From: Actinoplanes couchii
GTDB taxonomy: Bacteria > Actinomycetota > Actinomycetes > Mycobacteriales > Micromonosporaceae
Length of the DNA: 64,000 nt
Direction: 5' to 3'
NCBI RefSeq assembly: GCF_016862075.1
Contig: NZ_BOMG01000026.1
Span: 179,336-243,335 of the forward strand
Below are positions 1-7,227 of the stretch, piece by piece. The notes under the pieces are model-generated. The model did no database searches, had not been told where the DNA came from, and worked only from the letters and a program-made list of their open reading frames with translations. Numbering within the stretch: the stretch's first letter is position 1; each line of letters begins with the position of its first letter. The position numbers were made by a program, and so were the translations under genes.

Positions 1-1
1 G

Positions 2-187
2 CTGGACAAGGAGTCGCTGCGCCCGGTCTGGCTGGTGCCGTTGCAGCAGTTCGTGTACCGGCAGCTGATGTATCTGGTCCTGATCCAGTCGGTGCTGGCC
101 GCCATCGGTGGCATCCGGCTCGGCTGGCAGAAACTGAACCGGGCCGGCGGGCTGAGCGCCCTGATGACTAGCGGACCTCGGAAATAG
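2..187 (+). CDS. Family 2 glycosyltransferase, C-terminal fragment (5' end outside window)
   Basis: An open frame enters at the window edge and ends at TAG 185-187, giving about 61 residues. The tail is hydrophobic with the pattern PLQQFVYRQLMYLVLIQSV followed by a short basic end. This resembles the last membrane segments of actinobacterial polysaccharide deacetylase/family 2 glycosyltransferase fusions, which polymerise a cell-surface polysaccharide at the membrane. The catalytic part lies outside the window, so the family call rests on this tail alone. Its end overlaps the convergent lipoprotein gene by 20 bases. Confidence 0.55.
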   Translation: MDKESLRPVWLVPLQQFVYRQLMYLVLIQSVLAAIGGIRLGWQKLNRAGGLSALMTSGPRK

Positions 188-1211
188 GGCGTAGATACGA
201 CGGATCGGTGAGCACCTGGTCGATCCGGGCGGCGAACGCGTCCGCCCGGGTCGCCACGGTCGCCTGCCGGGCCAGGATCTCGTCGACGTTGCTCTTGTCG
301 ACGGCGAGCCCGGGGACGTACAGCCAGCCCTGGGGTAGTGCCTTGCCGGTCTTGGCGTGCTCGGCCTGGAGCCGGCCGGCGACCGCGCCCTTGATGTAGT
401 GCTCGGGCGAGACCAGGATCAGGTCACCGGCCCGGACCGCCGCGAGGGACTTCGAGTCGATGTCGAAGGCGCCGGCCAGCCAGTTCGCCCCGCTGTTGCG
501 GCGGATCTCGGCGAGGTTCCAGCCGTCCGCGTCGCCGGTGCCGATGAACGCCAGCGCCGAGGAGTTGACCTTGATCAGGGTGCTCCAGGCGTCCAGGTTC
601 GCCTCGACCTCCTGCTTGGTGTCGAACGGGCCGAACACCGCGACACCGGGCAGCCGTTCGGTGATCTCGTCCCGGATGCCCTTGGCCCGGTGGTCGAGCA
701 CCGGCACCCCGGGCGCCGACGTCCCGATCACGATCTTGCCGCTGGCGTCCGACGGGAGCTGCTCGATCACCTCCCGGGCGAGCAGCCGGCCCAGCTGGTA
801 GCTGTCGTTGCCGATGAACAGGTCGACGTCGGCGGCGGCCAGCGGCTGGCTGTCCACCGCGATGATCGGCATGCCCTCGCCGACCGCCTCGGCCATCGGC
901 TCGGCGAACAGGTCCGGGGAGAGCGTGAAGACCGAGAGGCCGGCCGGGGTGCTCTTGAGCATGTCCCGGAAGAGCGAGACCTGGCGCGGCCCGTCGACGA
1001 TGTTCGGCCCGTCCACCTGGTAACTGACCCCGCCGACGGCGTCCACCCCGGCGATGAAACCGAGGCTCATCTCCTGCGAGTAGTTCAGCTGTTTGTTCGC
1101 CACCACGAAGCCGACCTTGGGCTTCACCGGCGGGCCCGGCTGCTCCTCGGTGCACGCGGCCGATCCGAGGAGCAGGAGAACCAACAGCACCGGAATACGC
1201 CGATTTCTCAT
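168..1211 (-). CDS. Sugar ABC transporter substrate-binding lipoprotein (type 1 periplasmic-binding fold)
   Basis: Expected to bind a sugar or similar solute outside the cell for an ABC importer. The ATG at 1211 gives a 347-residue protein starting MRNRRIPVLL with a lipobox ending LLGSAAC, so it should be a lipid-anchored exported protein. The segment after the signal (KVGFVVANKQLNYSQEM) and later ribose-binding-like blocks (IIAVDSQPL, FIGNDSYQLGRLLA, FIGTGDADGWN) fit the Peripla_BP_4 family. An upstream in-frame ATG at 1241 (MKGITHT) would precede the signal sequence and is less likely. No permease or ATPase gene lies beside it, so it may be an orphan or a sensor partner of the divergent GGDEF-EAL protein. 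That link is inference. Confidence 0.75.
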   Translation of the reverse strand: MRNRRIPVLLVLLLLGSAACTEEQPGPPVKPKVGFVVANKQLNYSQEMSLGFIAGVDAVGGVSYQVDGPNIVDGPRQVSLFRDMLKSTPAGLSVFTLSPDLFAEPMAEAVGEGMPIIAVDSQPLAAADVDLFIGNDSYQLGRLLAREVIEQLPSDASGKIVIGTSAPGVPVLDHRAKGIRDEITERLPGVAVFGPFDTKQEVEANLDAWSTLIKVNSSALAFIGTGDADGWNLAEIRRNSGANWLAGAFDIDSKSLAAVRAGDLILVSPEHYIKGAVAGRLQAEHAKTGKALPQGWLYVPGLAVDKSNVDEILARQATVATRADAFAARIDQVLTDPSYLRPISEVR

Positions 1212-1320
1212 GACGAATTCAGTATGTGTGATCCCCTTCATCCCGGCGGCCATTCGACCGATCGGGACAACGGGCCGTTCTTTCACGGCCGCGATCTGAC
1301 GTCCCCGGGGAGGCGCAGGG

Positions 1321-3279
1321 GTGTTGGCAAAGGTGGTCCGCAGCAAGGCGGTGGCCCGCGCGGCGGTGATCGGGCTCGCCCTCGGGGTCTTCGCCTTGGC
1401 CGCGCTCGCCGCTGTCAGCATCACCACCAACGCGTCCACCACCAGTCACATCCGGCACAACTCGCAGATCAGTGACCGCTGGGCGCAGATCGACCTGCAC
1501 ATCAGCGTGGAGTCCGAGGCGCTCAACGACTACATGGTGGCCAAGAAGTTCGGCAAGGACCTGCTGGACAGCGCCATGTACTCGGCCGTCTCCGACCTGG
1601 CCTGGCAGGCCCGCTACGGCGACCCGGAGGACGTCGGCAACGTCGTGCTGGTGACCGACTCGTACAACGCGTTCACCCAGACCCTGACCGAGCTGCGGCG
1701 CACCGGCACCGACCGGGAACGCACCCAGAGCCTCGCCGACCAGGCCACCCTCAGCGCGTCGTTCGTCCGCAAGTCGGCCAACGCCAACGTCACCCGGCAC
1801 CGGCTGGCGATGGACCAGTACCTGGCCGAGGCCGACCAGTTCAACCAGAAGCTCAGCCTGGCCGCGATCACCGTCTGTGGTGTCGACTTCCTGCTGCTCG
1901 TGCTCTGCGCCGGCGTGCTGCTCACCCACCAGCGCCGGATCGAGGGCCAGGCGGTGGAGAGCCGGTACCGGGCGCTGCACGACGAACTGACCGGGCTGGC
2001 CAACCGGGCGCTGCTCGCCGACGAGATCGAGAAGGCGCTGCGGACCGCCCGGCAGCACGAGGAGGCGGTCGGCCTGCTGCTGCTCGACCTCAACAAGTTC
2101 AAGGAGGTCAACGACACCCTCGGGCACCACGCCGGTGACCTGCTGCTGCAGGAGGTCGCCACCCGGCTCACCGGCGCGGTCCGGCACAGCGACACGGTGG
2201 CCCGGCTGGGAGGCGACGAGTTCGCCGTGCTGATGCCGCAGATCCTGTCCCCCGAGCACTGCTCCGAGGTGGCCCGGCGGCTGCTCGACTCGCTGGAGGG
2301 CCCGGCCGACCTGGACGGCGTCACCGTCGACATCAGCGGCAGCATCGGCGCGGCCGTCTTCCCGCTGCACAGCTCGACCGGCACCGAACTGCTCCAGCAC
2401 GCCGACATCGCGATGTACACCGCCAAACGCAACCGGCTCGGGATCGCCGTCTACGACCCGGAGGCGGACCGGCACAACTCGCAGGAGCTGGGCCTGATCG
2501 GCGAGCTGCGCCGGGCCATCGACGAGAACGAGCTGGTGCTGTTCTACCAGCCGAAGGTGTCCACCCGGACCGGCCGGGTGGTCGGCACCGAGGCGCTGAT
2601 CCGCTGGGAGCACCCGTCCCGCGGCCTGCTGATGCCCGGCGACTTCGTCCCGCAGGCCGAGGAGAGCGAGATCATCATCCCGCTCACCGACCGGGTGCTG
2701 GCGATGGCCCTGGACCAGCACCGGCACTGGCGCGACGAGGACGGCACGCTCCTGTCGGTCGCGGTCAACGTGCCCACCGTCTGCCTGCTCGACGAGGCGT
2801 TCGCCGACCGGGTCGGTGCGGCCCTCGAACTGGCCGGCGTGACACCCGCGATGCTCACCCTGGAGATCACCGAAACCTCGATCATCAGCGATCCGGTACG
2901 CGCGTCGACGGTCCTGACCCGGTTGCGCGAGATGGGGGTACGCCTGTCGGTGGACGACTTCGGCACCGGGTACTCGTCGATGTCGTACCTGCAGAGCATG
3001 CCCCTGCACGAACTGAAGATCGACCGCAGTTTCGTCCGTACGATCGCCGACTCGCACGGTGGCGCCGCGATCGTCCGGGCCGTGCTGGAACTGGCCCGTG
3101 CCCTGGACCTGGAGGTGGTGGCCGAGGGCGTGGAGGACGAGGCGACCCTGGCCCTGCTCGGCAGCATGGACTGCGCTTACGCCCAGGGCTATCACATCAG
3201 CCGGCCGGTCCGGCCCGCCGATCTGATCACCTGGCTCTCGTCCTGGCGTACCCAGAAGGATTTTCAGCCTGTTCTGTGA
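1321..3279 (+). CDS. Membrane-bound bifunctional diguanylate cyclase/phosphodiesterase (GGDEF-EAL)
   Basis: Makes and/or degrades cyclic di-GMP. The 652-residue protein starts with GTG. It has a transmembrane helix at about residues 12-35, an extracytoplasmic helical stretch to about 175, a second helix at about 178-203, a GGDEF domain with an intact GGDEF at residues 297-301, and an EAL domain with EAL at 424-426, a DDFGTGYSS loop and AEGVE near the end. All main catalytic motifs of both domains are present, so either activity is possible. The four-helix-like sensor between the membrane segments suggests control by an external signal. It is divergent from the binding lipoprotein gene across about 110 bases, so the two may be co-regulated and that lipoprotein could supply the signal (inference). 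Confidence 0.92.
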   Translation: MLAKVVRSKAVARAAVIGLALGVFALAALAAVSITTNASTTSHIRHNSQISDRWAQIDLHISVESEALNDYMVAKKFGKDLLDSAMYSAVSDLAWQARYGDPEDVGNVVLVTDSYNAFTQTLTELRRTGTDRERTQSLADQATLSASFVRKSANANVTRHRLAMDQYLAEADQFNQKLSLAAITVCGVDFLLLVLCAGVLLTHQRRIEGQAVESRYRALHDELTGLANRALLADEIEKALRTARQHEEAVGLLLLDLNKFKEVNDTLGHHAGDLLLQEVATRLTGAVRHSDTVARLGGDEFAVLMPQILSPEHCSEVARRLLDSLEGPADLDGVTVDISGSIGAAVFPLHSSTGTELLQHADIAMYTAKRNRLGIAVYDPEADRHNSQELGLIGELRRAIDENELVLFYQPKVSTRTGRVVGTEALIRWEHPSRGLLMPGDFVPQAEESEIIIPLTDRVLAMALDQHRHWRDEDGTLLSVAVNVPTVCLLDEAFADRVGAALELAGVTPAMLTLEITETSIISDPVRASTVLTRLREMGVRLSVDDFGTGYSSMSYLQSMPLHELKIDRSFVRTIADSHGGAAIVRAVLELARALDLEVVAEGVEDEATLALLGSMDCAYAQGYHISRPVRPADLITWLSSWRTQKDFQPVL

Positions 3280-3346
3280 TTCGCTACAACCGATCCCCAT
3301 CTTTTCGCCGTCGGGTGTTCAGAGACAGCGACAGGGAGCGGGGCCA

Positions 3347-3868
3347 ATGCCGGACGGATCCGACGACGAGTACCTGGCGTACGTGCACGGGCGTACCGCC
3401 GAGTTACGCCGCACCGCCTACCTGCTCTGCGGCGACACCCACCAGGCCGACGACTTCGTGCAGGAGACCCTGACGAAGCTGTACGCCCGGTGGCCGCGGA
3501 TCGGGCGGGTGGAGAACGTCGACGCGTACGTGCACACCATGTTGGTCCGGGTCTTTCTCGACGACCGGCGGCGGGGCTGGTGGAAGGTGCGGCTGACGAC
3601 CGGCCACACCGACCGGGCGGCCGCCACCGGTGACCCGTCGGACCGTCCGGTGGTCCGGGCCGCGCTGGCGAGACTGCCGGCCCGGCAGCAGGCGGTGCTG
3701 GTGCTCCGCTACCTGTGCGACAAACCGGTCCGTGAGGTGGCCGAGCTGCTGCGGTGCTCCGAGGGCACGGTGAAGAGCCAGACGTCGCACGGTCTCACCC
3801 GGCTGCGCGACATCCTCGGCCCGGACCACCGGGAACCCGCCGTCGCCGCCTCCTGGGAGCGATCATGA
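3347..3868 (+). CDS. SigE-family ECF RNA polymerase sigma factor
   Basis: A 173-residue sigma-70 family protein of the short SigE/ECF type, containing region 2 (residues about 15-80, with TAYLLCGDTHQADDFVQETL) and region 4 (about 105-160, with LPARQQAVLVLRYL and the helix-turn-helix VREVAELLRCSEGTVKS). It should direct RNA polymerase to a small stress or surface regulon. A purine-rich GGGAGCGGGG precedes the ATG. Its TGA overlaps the ATG of the next gene (ATGA), so the two are translationally coupled, as sigma factors often are with their membrane regulator. Confidence 0.93.
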   Translation: MPDGSDDEYLAYVHGRTAELRRTAYLLCGDTHQADDFVQETLTKLYARWPRIGRVENVDAYVHTMLVRVFLDDRRRGWWKVRLTTGHTDRAAATGDPSDRPVVRAALARLPARQQAVLVLRYLCDKPVREVAELLRCSEGTVKSQTSHGLTRLRDILGPDHREPAVAASWERS

Positions 3869-5136
3869 AGAGTGAGGACGAGATGACCGACGACGGTGCG
3901 GAGCGCTTGCTGCACCCGCTGCGGGGGGAACCATCCGGTCCACCCCGGTACGACGTGGCGCGGGCGATGGCGGAGGGTCGCCGGCGCCGGGGACTGCGCC
4001 GCTGGACCACGGGTGCGGCCCTGGTGGCGGTCACCTCGCTGACCGCCGGCGGTGGCACGTTCGCCGTCGCCGCGATGCGACCGGAACCCGCACCCACCGA
4101 GAAGCCGGCCCCGGTGACCTCCACGACACCGAGCGTGGAAGCGGCCGCCGCGGCCGCGGCGCCCGCGCCGAAGAGCTGCAAGGTCCGGATGCTGCCGACC
4201 GGCGGTGTCCGGAAGTCGCTCGTCAGCTCGGGTGATCCGAGCGGTCACTGGCACGCCGGGCGGCTCTACTACGCGGCCGAGAACGTGATCCTCTGGAAGG
4301 ACGGCAGGATCGCCGCCAAGGTCCGGATGCCCGGAGCGGACGCCGAGATCAACGACCTCACCACGGCCGGGGTGGGCGTCGGGTCGTCCTTCCCCGGTGA
4401 GGAACAGCAGGCCTATGTGTACCGCGACGGCGCATTCTCGGCGTTGGACGGTGCGGAGACCGTGGCGAGGGCGATCAACGAGGCCGGGGTGATCGTCGGC
4501 GCCATCGGCAAGATCCTGGACGAGGCCCCGGCCCGCTGGCGGTCGGCCGGCGCGAAGGTGGAGCGGCTCCCCCTGCCGGACGGCGCGACCAAAGGCATGG
4601 CGGACCTGGTCACCGAGGACGGCACGGTGATCGGCACGGTCGGTACCGAGTCGCACGAGCAGAGCGGATACATCTGGTCGCCCGACGGAACCGGGACGAC
4701 GATCCCGCTGCCCACCGTGGACGGGAGGAAGGCGGACTACTTCTGGCCGACGTCGACCGCCGACGGCTGGATCCTCGGCCGGGCGGTCTTCGAGACCGAG
4801 ACCGACGAGAAGGACCCGAGGGGAAACAACATCTTCGAAAGGACCTTCGCCGTCCTGCGGTACCGGATCTCCGACGGGACGATCCAGCGGCTGCCGAAGT
4901 CGTTCCAGGGCACTTACGCCATGCTGGCCGGCAACGGCTGGGTTCTCGGCACCAGCGGAATGGACGATCCGGTGATCCTGTCCGGCGAGAAGATCATGAA
5001 ACTGCCCGAGTACCGGACGTTCAAGGAGTACGTGCCCACCAGCTTCAGCGAGGACGGCAAGGTCTCCGGCGGCTACACCACCGACATGGGCCCAGACGAC
5101 GTCGACAACCGGCCGATCCTCTGGACCTGCGAGTAG
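3865..5136 (+). CDS. Membrane protein coupled to the sigma factor, with HAF-like extracellular repeats (candidate anti-sigma factor)
   Basis: The ATG at 3865 overlaps the sigma gene stop and is preceded by GGGAG; the 423-residue product has a cytoplasmic N-terminus of about 45 residues, one transmembrane helix (about 47-70), an alanine/proline-rich linker and a large exported domain. The exported part has repeated short segments of the type 'yvyrDGaf..L.g....A..IN..GvivG' typical of HAF-repeat beta structures. The position and single membrane span suggest it holds the sigma factor inactive and responds to something outside, but no zinc-binding anti-sigma motif is seen, so this role is inferred from context. 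Confidence 0.6.
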   Translation: MKSEDEMTDDGAERLLHPLRGEPSGPPRYDVARAMAEGRRRRGLRRWTTGAALVAVTSLTAGGGTFAVAAMRPEPAPTEKPAPVTSTTPSVEAAAAAAAPAPKSCKVRMLPTGGVRKSLVSSGDPSGHWHAGRLYYAAENVILWKDGRIAAKVRMPGADAEINDLTTAGVGVGSSFPGEEQQAYVYRDGAFSALDGAETVARAINEAGVIVGAIGKILDEAPARWRSAGAKVERLPLPDGATKGMADLVTEDGTVIGTVGTESHEQSGYIWSPDGTGTTIPLPTVDGRKADYFWPTSTADGWILGRAVFETETDEKDPRGNNIFERTFAVLRYRISDGTIQRLPKSFQGTYAMLAGNGWVLGTSGMDDPVILSGEKIMKLPEYRTFKEYVPTSFSEDGKVSGGYTTDMGPDDVDNRPILWTCE

Positions 5137-5140
5137 TGCC

Positions 5141-5172
5141 GGGAGGGGCCCTTGGGGGGAAGGGCCCCTCCC
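5141..5172. terminator. Bidirectional rho-independent-like terminator between convergent genes
   Basis: A perfect 13-bp stem, GGGAGGGGCCCTT at 5141-5153 and AAGGGCCCCTCCC at 5160-5172, surrounds a 6-base G loop. It lies between the ends of two convergent genes (stops at 5136 and 5189). There is no long T run, as is usual in high-GC actinomycetes. Confidence 0.85.
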
Positions 5173-5188
5173 GTGGTCTCGGGTCGGG

Positions 5189-6676
5189 TCAGGAGATCGC
5201 GACGTCGTCGAACCAGACCGTGCCGGTGTTGTCGCCGGACTTCAGGTGCAGCTGGACGCTGGTGGCGCCGGCCGGGGCGACCGCCTCGACGGAGAGCTTG
5301 GTCCAGCCGGAGTTCCCGGCCGGGAGCCGGTTCGACAGGTTCTGGCTGATCCACCTGCCGTTGACGTCGAACCAGCTCAGCGCGATCTCGGTGGTCCCGG
5401 TGGCGTTGACACCCCGGGCGTACGCCTCGGCCCGCCAGCGGTAACCGGCCTGCACCGGAGTGATCGGCGAGGTGATCAGGGACGGCAGACCCGCCGCGGT
5501 CCGGGTGGTGCCGCTGAACCGGGCCGACCGCGCGCCGTTGCGGACCACGTCACCGGCCATTACCGCGGTACCGGCGTCGGTGTTGCCGGCCCGCCAGGGC
5601 GACTCACCCGCCGCCGCCTCGAACCCCAGGTTGAGCAGGCTGTTCGGAACCGTGCCGGTGGTCCACACGGTACGGACCACGGTCGCCGCGAACTTGGCCG
5701 ACCCGTCGGCGCGGTACAGCCCGAACTTGTACTGGGCAGGCATCGCCGACACCGACGAGTTGGCCGGGATGGCCCCGTTCGCGAAGTCGTTGAGCGTCCA
5801 CGGCGACACCGAACCGACCCCGGCCTCGGCCGCCGCCCGGAACACCCGGGCCAGGTAGGCGCCCTGCTCACCCTCGCTGACGACGGCGCTGCTGACCCCG
5901 GTCTCGCCGATCACCACCGGGTCCGGGGCGACCGCCGCCTGCGCCTTGCGGATCTCGGCGAGCGCCCGCTCGGACGAGCCGTAGAAGTGGAAGTCGTAAT
6001 AGTCCAGCGGGGCCCCGGCCGCCTGCAGCTGTGACCTGAGCCGCTCCAGGCCGGCCGCGCCGACCCCGCCGTCGACCGAGAGGGTCAGCGGCATCGCCGG
6101 CAGGGCCTTGCGCATCTCCGGGATGAGCTTCCGCACCCAGCCGACCGCGGCGGTGTCCCCGGGCTGGATCTCGTTCTTCAGCTCGACGGCGATCACCCGC
6201 GGGTCGCCGGCGTACGGCGCGAGAATGGTCCTGGCCCAGTTCACGCTGTTGCCGACCTCGTTGTACGCGGACCACCAGTCGAACAGCGTGATCTTCACGG
6301 TCAGGCCGTGCGCGTCGGCGATGCTGACGAACTTGCGCAGCTTCTCGGTGTTCTCCGGCTTGGGGGCCGGCCAGCCGAACGCCTGCGGGAAGACGATCAC
6401 CCGGACGTTGTCGGCGCCCAGCTGGGCGATCTTCGCCAGGTCCGCGTCGATCCGGGCGGCGTCGAACCCGGTCCACATGGCCGACCAGCCGGCGTCCGAC
6501 GGGTAGTAGTTCATCGACTTCGCGGTCTTCACCTCGGCGAGACGGCTCGCCGTCGTCGGCGCGGGCACGGTCATGGCCGCAGTCTTCGCCGCGGACGGCG
6601 ACGACAGGGCCGGGAGGCCCAGAGTCATCAGAACGGTGGAGGCGACGAGGCCGGCACGGACACGCAAGCTGCTCAT
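5189..6676 (-). CDS. Secreted GH5-like glycoside hydrolase with C-terminal carbohydrate-binding-like domain
   Basis: A 495-residue exported protein. The signal peptide is at residues 1-31 (MSSLRVRAGL, then a hydrophobic stretch). A TIM-barrel of clan GH-A type follows: 'DNVRVIVFP' near the start, the acid/base glutamate in ELKNEIQPG (Glu169) and the nucleophile glutamate in VIGETG (Glu258). After about residue 345 a beta-rich module (NLGFEAAAGESPW to WFDDVAIS) resembles carbohydrate-binding domains. It probably cleaves a beta-linked polysaccharide outside the cell; the substrate cannot be read from sequence. A GAGAGGCAG ribosome-binding site precedes the ATG at 6676. Longer upstream extensions of the frame lack a signal peptide at their start. 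Confidence 0.82.
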   Translation of the reverse strand: MSSLRVRAGLVASTVLMTLGLPALSSPSAAKTAAMTVPAPTTASRLAEVKTAKSMNYYPSDAGWSAMWTGFDAARIDADLAKIAQLGADNVRVIVFPQAFGWPAPKPENTEKLRKFVSIADAHGLTVKITLFDWWSAYNEVGNSVNWARTILAPYAGDPRVIAVELKNEIQPGDTAAVGWVRKLIPEMRKALPAMPLTLSVDGGVGAAGLERLRSQLQAAGAPLDYYDFHFYGSSERALAEIRKAQAAVAPDPVVIGETGVSSAVVSEGEQGAYLARVFRAAAEAGVGSVSPWTLNDFANGAIPANSSVSAMPAQYKFGLYRADGSAKFAATVVRTVWTTGTVPNSLLNLGFEAAAGESPWRAGNTDAGTAVMAGDVVRNGARSARFSGTTRTAAGLPSLITSPITPVQAGYRWRAEAYARGVNATGTTEIALSWFDVNGRWISQNLSNRLPAGNSGWTKLSVEAVAPAGATSVQLHLKSGDNTGTVWFDDVAIS

Positions 6677-6851
6677 GGGGGGATCGCTGCCTCTCGGAAG
6701 TGGTTGCCTTCTCGATCGGCGGTGGTGGCGTCCACTCCAGCTTCCGCCGGACTGCGATGTGGTTGCAATCAGGGTTCCCCCGAACGACGGAAACCTCCGG
6801 TCGAACCTCGTGGCCGGTTCCGCCCGGTCACGCCAGACTCGACGAGGAAGT

Positions 6852-6890
6852 GCTGCCCGGGGTCGCGCGGGGGGCCTGACCCCGGGCAGC
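6852..6890 (-). terminator. Strong hairpin terminator after the HTH gene
   Basis: A perfect 13-bp inverted repeat, GCTGCCCGGGGTC at 6852-6864 and GACCCCGGGCAGC at 6878-6890, with a 13-base loop. It lies 9 bases past the stop of the minus-strand HTH gene and inside the 223-base gap before the glycosidase gene. The rest of that gap shows no further gene. Confidence 0.8.
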
Positions 6891-6899
6891 ACATCCAGA

Positions 6900-7136
6900 T
6901 CACTCGCAGACGGCGAACCTGCGGCTGCGGGCCGCGTCGGTGAACTCGGAGGCGGCCGGAGCCGGCAGCCGGAGGGCAGTGGTGAGCAGTTTCTCGGTGG
7001 AGCGGCGCGGGGCACGCACGCCACGCTCCAGATCGGAGATGCTCCGGGTGCTCAGCCCGGTCAGCTCGGCCAGTTCCTCCTGGGTCAGTACCGCGTCCCG
7101 GCGCAACCGGCGCAGCAGGAATCCGAAGTTCTGCAC
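6900..7136 (-). CDS. Small stand-alone XRE-family helix-turn-helix protein
   Basis: A 78-residue DNA-binding protein consisting almost only of an XRE helix-turn-helix: FGFLLRRLRRDAVLTQEELAE, then LSTRSISDLERGVRAP and RRSTEKLLTTALRL. This pattern is the one usually found at the N-terminus of large actinobacterial regulators that continue into NB-ARC and TPR domains, yet here the frame stops after the HTH. The GTG start at 7136 has GAGAGGAAAGAG just upstream. The next upstream gene (7228-9759) codes an NB-ARC/TPR protein without this HTH, 91 bases away, so the two may be the separated parts of one regulator. Confidence 0.85.
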   Translation of the reverse strand: MQNFGFLLRRLRRDAVLTQEELAELTGLSTRSISDLERGVRAPRRSTEKLLTTALRLPAPAASEFTDAARSRRFAVCE

Positions 7137-7227
7137 GGCTCTTTCCTCTCCCCGTGGATGGTGTCGCGTTCACGGTGCGGCACCGTTCGGGCGGACGGGG
7201 CGATCCCGACCGAATCCGAACGCCGCC

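Noticed and set aside
1219..3300. Minus-strand open frame of 693 codons opposite the GGDEF-EAL gene
   Set aside because: Low-complexity composition without motifs, while the plus strand has complete GGDEF and EAL signatures.
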